NCBI RefSeq assembly: GCF_024362695.1
Contig: NC_065425.1
Location: forward strand, 7,383,001 to 7,447,000
DNA length: 64,000 bases
DNA from: Pectinophora gossypiella
Lineage: Eukaryota; Arthropoda; Insecta; Lepidoptera; Gelechiidae
Direction: 5' to 3'
A program made the translations under genes and the position numbers. Position 1 is the first letter of the stretch. Each line of letters opens with the position of its first letter. The notes beneath the pieces were generated by a model. That model was given only the letters and a program-made list of their open reading frames with translations. It was not told the origin of the DNA and made no database searches. Shown here in pieces: positions 18,645-30,200 of this stretch.

Positions 18645-19855
18645 ATCACTTTGTTATGGAGATTTCGAACTATCTTTGTTTGAATTATTACGTTCATTTT
18701 GAGTTTCGAAAAAAATCATATTAATAATCATAAAAAAATATAAATATTTTTTATAATAGCTAATATAGGAATACTAGTTACTAGTTCGCATCTCTAGACA
18801 CCGCTGTCAAAAGTTTTTTTTATTTGGACTAGAATATTGTATTTTAAACCCTTTAAACTTATACACGTTCTTTCTAGATCAGGGGTTCTCAAAGTTTTGA
18901 TACAACGGAATAAATATAATTTGTTTCACTATTTTACCAATCAAATTGCGGAACCCCTGGTAACTTTTTCATAGAACCCCTAAGTCAAAGTTCTAGATGA
19001 CGGGAAAACAAAGCGGGAAAAGGCTATATTATTTTTTTAATATTTTGACTCGCAAAAACATTTAGTTGCTCATTATTCTAAAGATGACGTGAAAATTTAC
19101 TGGAGTATTGTACTTTAGTAATAAAGTATACCTAACTGAAAGTCGTTTTCAAATTTCTCATGACCGCTTGCCCACCACCAGGGGGTTAGCTATTGCAATC
19201 CATTATAAGTGATTGACTGGGATTGACATATTACCCTAGGTCAATCCTATACCTTTTTAATCACTCTTAATTGTCATAATCAAAGAGTGATAATTATTCA
19301 TCATGAGGTCCGTGTGTTACTCTATCTTATTGTGTAATAATAGGTATGTTACTTGGGCATAATCGTTTGCAAACTATTACTGCAAAATAAAACCAGAAAT
19401 GAAAAGTTTATAAACCACTTTTAATAATAACACACACAAAATACAACTTTTGCACTCTAGCCTAAGAACATGGATAGACATAGACACATTTAGGAAAATT
19501 AGGAGACTACTTATATCTTATTAATTTCTTTCATTAAGGTGATGTGTTTCAGTCAGCTAGGTAACGCTGCGTCAGTAGATGGCGTTACTTCTGCAGTTTT
19601 CGTATTTTTTTCCATTTATTCGTTTAGTGTTGAGTTCTGACCCAGTGAAATGTTAGGTGGCGAAATCTTACATACATTATCTTTAAGTTAAGCTACAATT
19701 TTGAAGTATTTACTGAAGATATCATATTGAAACATTGCATCAAAAGTTGGTGTCATTTCAATTTGTGTACAAACACGAAGCTGTCACACACACATGCGAA
19801 CTAGGTTAGCTATTAAAAGAGATGCATAATTTGAAGTCTACTTCTAACTTCTAAA
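18645..19855. other. No gene recognised
   Basis: AT-rich intergenic DNA with short palindromic patches, for example GGAACCCC-like words near 18895-18985. No coding signal longer than chance and no matched repeat. Confidence 0.5.
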
Positions 19856-19935
19856 CGGCGCATTTGGTAAAGCAGTAGCCGCCATTCTTAAGGTTCACGG
19901 TTCAAACCCAACTGCATGTTTTAATTGTTTTTACT
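19856..19935 (+). mobile_element. tRNA-like SINE head
   Basis: CATTTGGTAAAGCAGTAGCC resembles a Pol III A box and GGTTCAAACCC a B box, 35-40 bp apart. The sequence does not fold into a complete tRNA as read, and an AT-rich tail follows, so it is called a SINE rather than a tRNA gene. Confidence 0.55.
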
Positions 19936-20559
19936 TTTTGTATTTTTTTTTACAATTGAATTTGGCGAACCCGTCTATTTGTTACGGAATTTTCAAAAAG
20001 TATCACTTTTACCAATAATATTATAATTAAGTATACAATAATTTACTTTGCACTAAAGTACCTTCCGTAATTTCCGTATTTTTTATTTTGTAAAATTTTA
20101 ACAGGCATTAATCGCATCAGTGAACATGCGGCTAACTAAAAAACTACTGAACGGATTTTCATACGGTTTTCACCAATGAGTAGAGTGATTCATGGGCGTG
20201 CTTTAGGGTTTATAATTTATACAAGTATTTTTTTTGTATAAAATGGTTCAAAAATGATGATGAATGTCAAACATAATTATCGTTACAAATATAGCCGACT
20301 TGGAGCTTTCGGCGAAAACGCTGCCTGAGCCCATTGAGATATAACAAAACAACGTATGGTTGAATTGTTCCTTTTTTGTAGGTATACCGAAAAGTCCACA
20401 ATATGTCATAATAATTATATTGTGTATAAAGAATTGTGTATATGTATTGTATGATTTTACAAATAACGATCACAGTACAGTAATAATAAGGTAGATTTTT
20501 CCTAAATTGCGTAGGTTCAAACTTTGTCGCATCGCGTTTGAAAGATGTAATAGCGCTTC

Positions 20560-20690
20560 AGGACGTCCCGCAAGCACGGCGCTGATGTCGCAGTATCCGC
20601 ATATAATTATTATGACTTGTCATTTAGTTCCAATAAAATCCGCGGGACTTCATACGTATGTCAGTGACAGCTGGTGATAGCATGCGGGAC
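20560..20690. repeat. Repeat S, copy 2
   Basis: Shares AATTATTATGACTTGTCA, AATAAAATCCGC and the upstream TGTCGCAG block with 15055..15185. Confidence 0.55.
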
Positions 20691-21057
20691 ACTTAGCAGC
20701 TAATCGAATTCTATGTTGTTTTCGCGCCCAGTCCAGACGACTTGCAGCGCATTTCTGGACATATATTTACGCGTGGTGTTTATTGTTAGGTTAGTTAGTT
20801 CAGGTTAGGACGTCTTTTTATAACGAGGACGTTAAAAAAAGACGAGGCTGGGACGTATTGAAGTAGTATTTCCATATATACGCGGCCTGAAATGGGCTGT
20901 TTCGGGGACCTGAACTGGTTGCTGTCGAACTTATTATCACGTTTTCTTGATTAAAATTCATAAATAAGCCAAATAGAAAAAAGAAAAAAGATTTTATTTA
21001 GTTTTAGATCTGTCATGATGTCTGTGATGTTTGTTTATTATACATAAGAATTTCAAA

Positions 21058-21400
21058 ATTTATCTTATTTTTTTTCCCAAAGGGCAAGGCAAAGGGAACT
21101 ATGAACATACAGCCATGTCTTGTGTTTTTTTTTCTTGATGATGATTAATGAAATGATGAAACCTAAGCCCCCACCCTCGGAGCAGACTCCTACTCCGAAC
21201 CCCAAACGAAGTAAGCGGCTTGTTAGCGCAAAGCGAAAATAGATAGGTACACTTTGTTTATTGAATATTCCGATTTAATAATACTATCGGGAATGTTTTC
21301 CGACTAATGTGATCATTAACCACAAAACACCACTTCGTATTGATTATTTAGATTATTCAATGAAGAAAGCAACCTTCCCGTTCCCGGTCCCACCAAAAAG
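21058..21400 (-). mobile_element. SINE-F copy 2, diverged
   Basis: Reverse orientation: T-rich left end, AAAGGGAACTATGAACATAC, CTCGGAGCAGACTCCTACTC, right end CCACCAAAAAG. No clear target duplication was found, in keeping with greater age. Confidence 0.82.
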
Positions 21401-21492
21401 TCCGCGGCAACGAGAATATAAATAAATCTGTATGTTGGATGGAAAAACAATTAATTATAAATGACTACTATTTAGGCCGGCAAATGCAACAA

Positions 21493-21575
21493 CTTCTTTT
21501 TTGATTTGGTTTTCCCCGAAGGGTAAGGCAAAGGGAACTATGCCCATACAGCCATTTCTTTCATTTTATGTATTG
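21493..21575 (-). mobile_element. SINE-F 3' end, truncated
   Basis: GGTTTTCCCCGAAGGGTAAG to CATACAGCCATTTCTT only. A short 3'-terminal piece. Confidence 0.75.
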
Positions 21576-23520
21576 ATTTTTTATTATAATATATGTCCTC
21601 TTTTAAAACACGGTATTTACCCATTATTTAAAAATGTTTAAATAAGATACGTTATTACAAAAATATTTTTCCAATATTCCTTTTCTCAGATTGTAGAATT
21701 TTTAGTTTTTTATTTATATTTATTCTCTTCATACAAAATCTCTTTATAAATTGTCACTGACATTCTATTACACTTGTCAAGTAGTCAAAGCCTTTAGAAA
21801 AAAAAAAACTATCACGCACACAAACTAACATTGACACCTCTACACGCTCAGCAAATACACTGTAATCTGCACCACTACAAATGTAGAATTGATCAAAATT
21901 GAGGGTCTGAAATATGGTACTTCTCGTATTCGGACCCTAAATTTTTGTTAGTTTGCGAAAATAATACACCAAAATATTACTATTTATCGGTTTTATAACA
22001 ATATTCCTCTATCCGTTTTCCTGTAGCACTGCATCAACTTTTGTATGGAAAACGAATCACCTTAAATTCCACATTTTACAAGTATCCATGTTCTTATTGG
22101 CTATGAATGTCTTGGCTTTCATTTATCATTGACTCACTGAGGAGTTTTCCAGTACGTACATTGATGTTCAATCTACGGTAGTAGTATATCAATGAGTACG
22201 TATAATTTTAGTTCTTTCGTAAGAGATGGCGCTCAGATCACTTATGGAAGTTTATTCAAGCAAGCAAGTGTTCCTAATGTGATATGAACGCCAAATCTCC
22301 GTATAAAAATGAAACTAACTGGAAAATTGCTCATTGACATCTTAGTACACTATTTCGAATATATAATTACCTAATAATTACCCTACCCTATACTTCTGAA
22401 CCACTTTAGACCATGTCCATGAAAATTGAAAGCCAAGTCAAGATGTTTCTAACAATTTTCTACTCTCATACACAAAGTGAAATAAATATAAATACCACAT
22501 AATTTTCGATGCTAAATAACGAACTGAAATACTTTACGAAAACAATATTTCGAAACATAACAACCTCTAGGAAGATATGTCAGTCGCACCTAATACGATA
22601 CACAGGTCTTGAAAAATATATATTTTTTTAAAATAAAAAATAGATTCATATGACGTAATTTGATAGCTTTATGGAAGAAGTTATTACTGAACAAAAGAGC
22701 GCGAGTAAATAAAGCACTAGAAACTTTTTCAACGTCTGTATATCGTTAATTAGAGCAAGATTTGGCAATCTTGTATTTAAAGGCGCTAGTGAAATGCCTT
22801 GTATTCATTATGCAACTAAGTTTGAAAATAACACGTAACGGTTTCCGATTAAGGGAGAAATAACGCATTGCGGTAAAAAAAAATGTGCATAGTGAATACA
22901 GGGCTAAAAAGAAAAACTTAAAAATAATAGAACACTTAAAGAAGAACATAGCTTATATATAGACCTCACTTCTCACTAGCGCCATCTAGTTTGTTTTCGT
23001 TATATTTTAAATCATTAATATAATTATACACAAAGTATGACCTAAATGTTATTATGAATGCGTGAGCAATAAAAATAAATTATAATATCTAATGACTTTA
23101 CGTATGTAAATGTATAAATAGTGCAGTTATTATAGGGGCAGATATCGATTAAACATCTTTATATGCATATCAATGTTTCCTAAAAAAAAGTAAGACAATA
23201 ATTTGTTTGTTTTGACATATCTCTTTGTAATGTTGCCTGCATATTGGCCGGAAAAGTTCATAAACTTTTTTAAAGTGTGTATCAATCTTTAGAAAACAAC
23301 TATCGTTTCACAACGTTAATAGCCTTGTACGGTATATCCATCCCCATAATAACACAAGATAACAACTGAAAAAGATCTTTGACTTTACAGCTAGGAATAT
23401 AGGTTACATAGGAAAATAAATTATGTATTATGATGCCATCAATAATCAATTGAAGTACGGAAAACAAAGTTTGTTAAATCGACCAGAAATCTAAAAACCT
23501 TTGACATATTGGTTATCCTT
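21576..23520. other. No gene recognised
   Basis: About 1.9 kb of AT-rich intergenic sequence. Only short chance reading frames occur and no repeat family of this window matches. Confidence 0.55.
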
Positions 23521-23524
23521 ACTG

Positions 23525-23615
23525 GGGGGTTAAGAAGGCCACATTGAAACAACTCATCTGAGAAAGCACTTATTTATATATACGCAAATGTTAAATTGTA
23601 ATATTGCTTTTTAGA
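23525..23615. mobile_element. MITE-H, partial
   Basis: GGGGGGTTAAGAAGGCCACA, then GAAACAACTCATCTGAGAAA and TAATATTGCTTTTTAGATG. The right end is lost. Confidence 0.7.
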
Positions 23616-24010
23616 TGTTTTTTTTTTCAATGAATTTAACGGTGGTGATCCGTACCCCTGCGGGAGAAATCTGTGTGTATACCCCTTAAAACGTAGCATT
23701 ATTAGAGTGACATATCTCTCGTCTCCTTCGCACTAACCTGTATACCGTTAGTGCGAAAGGGATGTACTATATCTTTGTCCGGCTAAGATTCTAATCCTGG
23801 TACGTTTGAATGATCAAAGGAATTGGACGGATTAATGAGGGAGAATGTTATATTGATATAATATTACTTACCTTTCCCCCCACGCGTTCCTTGTTTTACA
23901 TATAATAGTACTTCGAAAACAGTGTTCTCAAATTTCTAGTCATGATTTAATTATACATACACCATTTCCCGCCACCGAATACAAATTAAAGTTAACAACT
24001 TTGCTGTCTG

Positions 24011-24156
24011 TACACTCATGAGCAATATCATGTACCCACTTTAGAACCCTGTCGCACTATCTTATTTGACATTTAATGAGACTTACGGTTTTATTTGTCA
24101 AAAAAGTTAATGTGACATGGTTTCAAAGTGTATACGTATTAGTACTCGTGACCGTA
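24011..24156 (+). mobile_element. MITE-C copy 2
   Basis: TACACTCATGAGCAATATCA to CTCGTGACCGTA, 146 bp, with the standard interior. Confidence 0.86.
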
Positions 24157-24810
24157 CGTACATATCCAATCATATTATCTGGGTTACTATTAAATATTAT
24201 TGCCGTATAACCAATAATGGTTTCGATTGGTCGAGAATATTATTATTATGACTACAATAAGAGTTGCACCAACCTATGACGTCATTAGTAATAAGTAAAT
24301 AATATTATTATGAAATGAATTCCAAATTCAAAAAAGAAAATCGTTCGAGCGCGAAAGCTGAGGGAAATATCAATTATAATATCAATTTATTGTTTTTTTT
24401 AAAAAAGGAATGTTTTTGAATATGGTCATGAGAGGGTCAAATCAAAACACCTAAAAAAACATCAAAAAGATTAACACAGTTGGTTTTTCCACTATTTATT
24501 TGTTTGTAGGTACTAAGCAAGTGTAGTACCAATAAGAAAATAGTCATTTTTTAACCTAGGCACGTATTTTGCGCCTTATATTTGTAGCGAAAGAAAGATA
24601 CCAATTACGTACCTAGGCTAGGTGTTATTTTTTAATAATCCACGACGGAACAGTAACTGAAATCTTTTGAAGAGAGTATTTTTATAATAGCGAAGACCCA
24701 TTTTTATAAAACTTCCATTTTATTTAAACTAGCAACACTATTTGTGATAATCCAAATCAAAATGGCCGTTATAGCGGCAGGCGCGTCTGCCATTTTTAAA
24801 TATTTACATA

Positions 24811-25130
24811 ACATAAGCTCACGACGATATCCCAATTGGGGTAGTCAGGGATACCTATATCCATCGCAAGATGAACTAAGGTACGCTTCACCGAGCTTTC
24901 TGTTCCCCAACGTGATAGGTAGTGAGCCGTATCGCCGTCTATGATGGTCGAGACAACTGTGTCAGTGAAAACTGCACTTAAGGTAAATTGCCCCCAGAGC
25001 CCCTGCCACCAGGGTTGATGGGGTTGGTAATTCACCTCACAACCCACAGGATAGAAGAAGAGAAGAAGGTAAATTAACAAGTCATTGGTGCAAGTCCGGT
25101 ACCCAGTACTGTTTGAGAAGCAAGCCGTTG
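24811..25130 (-). mobile_element. SINE-M with embedded SINE-A tail
   Basis: SINE-M blocks CCCAATTGGGGTAGTCAGGG and CATTGGTGCAAGTCCGGTAC bracket a SINE-A 3' end (CCACCAGGGTTGATGGGGTT to CAACCCACAGGATAGAAGAA, about 25008-25068), so SINE-A inserted later. Confidence 0.75.
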
Positions 25131-26210
25131 TACCATAGGACCACATTGACTAATACATAAATATATATTTTTTAAATATTTGTGTATAGAAATTGCATAA
25201 GCGCCTGCAGCGATGAAGGCCTTTTTGATTTCCCTTATTACATTTAACAATTCCGATTTGTAATTGGCTAATTGAAACCTGTGTTACCATTTGCCACTTG
25301 CAAAAAAGAGGATTCAATGACCAGTCTGGCCAAGACCACCAGCAGCGACGAACCAAAACAAAAGAAAAGAAAATATAAAAAAGGTCAAGGTAAGGAAAGA
25401 AAGGTCTTCTGATGATGATTAATAAAGTTGTTTCCAACTAGTCAAATCAGTTACTGATTACTAAACGTCAACTCACGAAATTTACTATGAAATTTGTATC
25501 AAAATACGATATGTGATTTCATGGAAAAACGTGACAAAATGTCGCACTTGTTATTAAATTTTTTGTTATTAAAATTAATACATAAGTTAAATAGAAAAAT
25601 AAAATCCGTTCGAATAAGAATGTCCTCCTATTTTGAAGTCGGTAAAAAGAAAAAGGTTTTTGTTACCTTTATATCTGTTTTTATTTGGTAATCAGAATTT
25701 CATAATTTACATTTGACGTAGGAAACTATCATATTCTCTATGATGCCTCTTCTGATCAAAATACCTTTCAAATGATATAATGTTTTGTCGCTATTGTGTG
25801 GCCTAGACGACCTCCCATACATTTCTAATCATCATCCTTTGCCATTCTTAAATAGATCTTATTTGTAATGCACTTTATGTCTGTTTATTGTCCAACACCA
25901 GGTTTATTGTAGCACCAATATCTAAAGGGTATAATTGTCATGTTTGTATGAAAACTTTTTTAAGCTTCGCGTCCACTTGAGTGGGATAGGAGCGAACGGA
26001 GTCACATAATTCCTGTTGTATTTGAGTAGCAGTTGAGTTCCATTTACGAGTGCGAATTACTATGAGTTGTCATAGCAACGGGGGCGTGCTTTTGACGTTT
26101 TGACGATCTAACAAGAAAAAAGAATGAGAACACAGGCCGGTTTCAGTCACTTTGTTTAAGTTTTTTTTTATTGTAAACCTATATACGCAATAAAATATTT
26201 ATTCATATAA
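25131..26210. other. No gene recognised
   Basis: About 1.1 kb between SINE-M and a nested MITE. No convincing coding potential and no matched repeat. Confidence 0.5.
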
Positions 26211-26391
26211 CACCTTACAAATAAAAAATAAACCAGGGATGAATGTGGGTTTAAGTATTTGACAGCCAAGCAAGGTTCAGTCGAATTGTATGATATAATA
26301 TATATAAACTGCCTATATACGTCCTACTGCTGGGCACAGGCCTCCCCTCAATGAACAGGAGGGGGGGGGGGGGCTTGGTTGTCAAATACTT

Positions 26392-26772
26392 TTTTTTTGT
26401 TTTGGTTTTCACCCAAGGGAACTATGCCCATACAGCCATGTCTTACGTATTTTTTTCTAGATGATTAATGAAATGATGAAAGGTGATGATGATGAAACCT
26501 AAGCCCCCACTCTCGGAGTAGACTCCTACTCCGAACCCCAAACGAATTAACTCAAAAGTCCGCATAAACTTTCGAGTTATGAAGCGGCTTCCTGGCACGA
26601 AGCGAAAATAGGCAGATACACTTTGTTTATTGAATACTCCGATATAATAACACTCGCGAATGTCTTCCGACTAACTTAATGCGATCATTAACCACAAAAC
26701 ACCACTTCGTATTAATTATTTAGATTACTCAATGAAGAAAGCAACTGTCCCGTTCCCGCCAAAAAGCCCCGC
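26392..26772 (-). mobile_element. SINE-F copy 3, with 12-bp target duplication
   Basis: TGTCAAATACTT at about 26380-26391 and 26773-26784 flanks it. It is inside the right arm of the foldback element 26211..26827, so it is the younger insertion. T-rich left end, GCCAAAAAGCC right end. Confidence 0.9.
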
Positions 26773-26804
26773 TGTCAAATACTTAAACCCACGTTCATAC
26801 GTGG

Positions 26805-26817
26805 TTTATTTTTTATT
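26805..26817 (-). terminator. Candidate LMAN2 polyadenylation signals
   Basis: On the minus strand AATAAA occurs at 26817-26812 and 26810-26805, about 225-240 nt past the LMAN2 stop. No AATAAA or ATTAAA lies between. Both are inside the arm of the foldback element. Confidence 0.5.
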
Positions 26818-26867
26818 TGTAAGGTGGTTAATGTATAGCCACTGAAATATCCTTTATCCGCTCAGGT

Positions 26868-26960
26868 CGGAGAGCTCGTGACTTACAAAGTAGTGTCGCG
26901 GGTTCGAATCCCTGGGGTTCTAGAAATCCTGACACTCCGCGCTCCGATTCCACTCAAATG
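26868..26960 (+). mobile_element. Possible tRNA-like SINE head
   Basis: TCGCGGGTTCGAATCCCTGG is a good Pol III B box with its arm. The A box is less clear. It would lie in the LMAN2 3'UTR in antisense. Confidence 0.4.
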
Positions 26961-27042
26961 AACGCGCAGTGTTTTCCAGTCTTGGCGAAGCTTTCCGTCG
27001 GGGTTAACTGTCAACGTTACGTTTTATGTACAATTACCTTCA

Positions 27043-27255
27043 TCAATACAATCTCTTTCTGGACTGTTCTTGTTTCTTCTGGTACCACATGATGCCAAGA
27101 ACGACGAGGACGATGATTATGATCGCGACACACATCATCCATAGGAAGGTCTTGACTCCAGACATGGCTGGCTTTTCGTCCTCAATTCTTTCTCTGGGGG
27201 CCTCGAAGGACGCAGCTGATGGGATTATGTTCGATCTGTCTTCGTCTTTCACTTG
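27043..27255 (-). CDS. LMAN2: LMAN2 exon 6: stalk, membrane span, tail
   Basis: A Ser/Glu-rich luminal stalk is followed by FLWMMCVAIIIIVLVVLGIM as the membrane span, then the tail YQKKQEQSRKRLY and TGA. The basic tail with a terminal Leu-Tyr fits ER-export function. Confidence 0.95.
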   Translation of the reverse strand, partial: QVKDEDRSNIIPSAASFEAPRERIEDEKPAMSGVKTFLWMMCVAIIIIVLVVLGIMWYQKKQEQSRKRLY

Positions 27256-30200
27256 CTGAAATGTTACAGGGAGAATATTAAAGGCTTTATTTTTTAAAGT
27301 GTAAAATATAACAGTCTCCGTGGTCTAGTGGTTACAGCGTTAGGCTCACGATCTGGAGGTCCGGGTTCGGTTCCCGATGGGGACATTGTCGAAATCACTT
27401 TGTGAGACTGTCCTTTGTTTGGTAAGGATTTTCAGGCTGAATCACCTGTTTGTCCGAAAAAGTAAGATGATTCCGTGCTTCGTACGGCACGTTAAGCCGT
27501 TGGTCCCAGCTATTAGCCGTAAAAACACCTCCACCAACCCGCAGTGGAGCAGCGTGCTGGAGTATGCTCCAGCAGTGGGACGTATATAGGCAGTTTATAT
27601 AAAGTACAGAGTCCTAATTTTGATGGCGCATGTTTTGTCTAATGTGACTACCTACAAACATAACTGCTTTCGTGGTTTAGTGGTTAGAGCGACTGGAGGT
27701 CCAGGTTCGATTCCCGATGTGGACATTGTCGAAATCACTTTGTGAGACTGATCTTTGTTTGGCCAGGACATTGCACGCTGAATCACCTGCTTGTTCGAAA
27801 CAGTAAGATGATTGCATGCTTCGGAAGGTACGTTAAGCCGTTGCTACCGGGCTCCTAGCCCATACATCTGGATAAGCCGCAGTGTAGCAGTGTGGTAGAG
27901 TATGCTCCATACCCCCTCCGGTTGATTGAGGGGAGGCCTGTGCCCAGCAGTGGGACGTACATTGGCTGCTTATGTATATTGACCACAAATACGGGTACAG
28001 TCATAAGCAATATCATGTACCCACTTAAGAACCCTGTCGCACTATCATATTTGACATTAGTCAAAAAAGTTAATGTGACATGGTTTCAAAGTGTATACAT
28101 ATTAGTACTCGTGACCGTACACATTCGATTGAGTCGAGAAAATAAATAAATAGATAAAGCATAATTACTGTCGTTTCGTCAAAACTAATGTTTCGTTATC
28201 AAAAACACTATGCCTAGAATGTCCTTTTACGAGTTATTTGCCAGAATAGAATTTAGTTTAAGTGTTAGTAACAATGGCTTATCAATATGTGCATAATTAT
28301 GAATCGTTCCGAAGGTTTTGTTAGTACGACAAACAAATACAAAAAGACACAAGAGGCGGCCTTGTTAGTCATGCAGCAATTTCATAGTATAGGAAAATAT
28401 ACGTCCCACTGTTGGGCACAGCTTCCCATCAATAAACCTTGCCTAACAAAGGCGAGTCTCACAAAGTGATTTCGACAATGTCCCCATCGGGAATCGAACC
28501 CGGACCTCCAAGATCGTGAGTCCATCGCTCTAACCACTAGACCATGGAGACTGAAACGATAAAGATTTCTTTTAGAACTGAATATTGTATTATTTATAAG
28601 AATGTCAACTTTGATGTTTTATTTTATCTTGCTATGTAAATACCTTCTAGTCATTAATTCAACATCTGAAATATTCAGCATATGTATGTACGGTTACGAG
28701 CATTAATATGTATACACTTTGGTACCATGTCGCATTAACTTTTTTGACAAATTGAACTGTAAGTCTCACTAAATGTCAAATATGTTAGTGCCACAGAGTC
28801 CTAAAGTGGGTACATTATATTGCTCATGACTGTACATACATACACACCGATCACAGTCTCGATTATAATTTGTCTAATTACTTAATTAAAAGATAATTTA
28901 CCGTGTCGAGCAGATCAAGCTCGAACATCTTGATGGCGATGATGTCGTGGTTGTCGCTGAGGTCGCCGGTGGTGGCCGACGCCCCAAAGAAATACCCCGT
29001 CGGCAGCAACACCTTCTCCACTCGCAGGCATTCCTTCCACGCGTTCTTGCCGTCCAGGTCTGTTGACACTGTGGACAATATCGCGGTATTAGTTTTGCCA
29101 GGCTAATCTTAAATTCGCTCGCACGCTTGGCAAACCTCTACAAGCCGTCACAAATTCAAACGTTTGGATACAGAGTTTGGCTTGGTTTACGAGCTCAAAT
29201 GAAGACATTTTAAAGATCCTGGAATACTACCAGGGAAGGCCAATCTTAAATTCGTTCGCACGCTTGGTAAACATTTACAAGCCGTCACAAATTCAAACGT
29301 GTGGATACAGTGTTTGTAACACAGTACAGTATTTTAAACTTCCTGGAATGTTACTAGGGAGTATAAGTTTTGGACTCGAGCAGTAGTGTCAACAAAGTAG
29401 TCAAGAGTAGGTTAGAAAGCCAAGAAATAAATTCTCATGGTCACCTCGATGTAACCATCATGTCCATCATGTGCATTATCCCGTTTTTCACGGGGTCCGC
29501 TTACCTAACCTGAAGATTTGACAGGTCCGGATTTGACAGGTCCGGATTTGACAGGTCCGGCTTTTACAGAAGCGACTGCCTGTCTGACCTTCCAACCCGC
29601 GAAGGGAAAACTAGCCCAATACAGTCAGCCAATTGCGGCTGATTTTATCAAATCAAATATACTTTACTGCACATAACATACAAAACAAATTTACACAAAT
29701 GGATGATAGATATAGTACAATCTGGCGGCCTTATTGCCAAGCAGCAATTATCATTATTATTATTAATAATACTTTATCTATATTGATTCTATTGGTGAAA
29801 ACTTGCAATAGGCCTATTTTGTTTTATAAGCTGGTGGTTTTCCATATAGTAAATAAAGTTAGAATCTTCTTCTAATATATTCATATGCCAATAAAAGTCG
29901 GAAATTGAATGGCGGTATAATTTTCTATATAAATAAATAGCAGTGACACAAAACTGGCGTTTACATGCACCTGGCCGAGTCTTAACCTTCAGCGGGTGAA
30001 TATCAAAATGTCAAGTTTGGTGGTGAACTTTACACCAAACTTGACATTTAGATATTCACCCCAGCGCTCCCCATTCGTCCGGCCAAATAGTTAATGCCAT
30101 CTGCAGCAAATCTACAATCACGTCAAAAAAAAAACTTGCACTTGGTTGGAAGAAAACCCTCGACCTCCACGATTTACACCGCCTACAGTCCACAGAAGAA

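Larger units (their letters stand above)
26211..26827. mobile_element. Foldback element with 60-bp arms, nested insertions
   Basis: Left arm CACCTTACAAATAAAAAATA to GTATTTGACAGCCAAGC (26211-26273). Its complement is split by SINE-F: GCTTGGTTGTCAAATACTT before, AAACCCACGTTCATACGTGG after, ending GTAAGGTG at about 26826. The centre also holds a SINE-B tail (26307-26360) and a 13-G run. Confidence 0.83.

Noticed and set aside
18340..18702. 120-codon open frame upstream of mle
   Set aside because: It lies within SINE-F, lacks an ATG at its start (TTG), and the frame is not kept in the other SINE-F copies.
20780..20810. TTAGG-like words suggesting telomeric repeat
   Set aside because: Only two or three scattered units, not a tandem array.
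27313..27390. tRNA gene-like sequence with good A and B boxes
   Set aside because: It is the head of SINE-B: the same body and tail follow as in other copies, and the acceptor stem is not closed.
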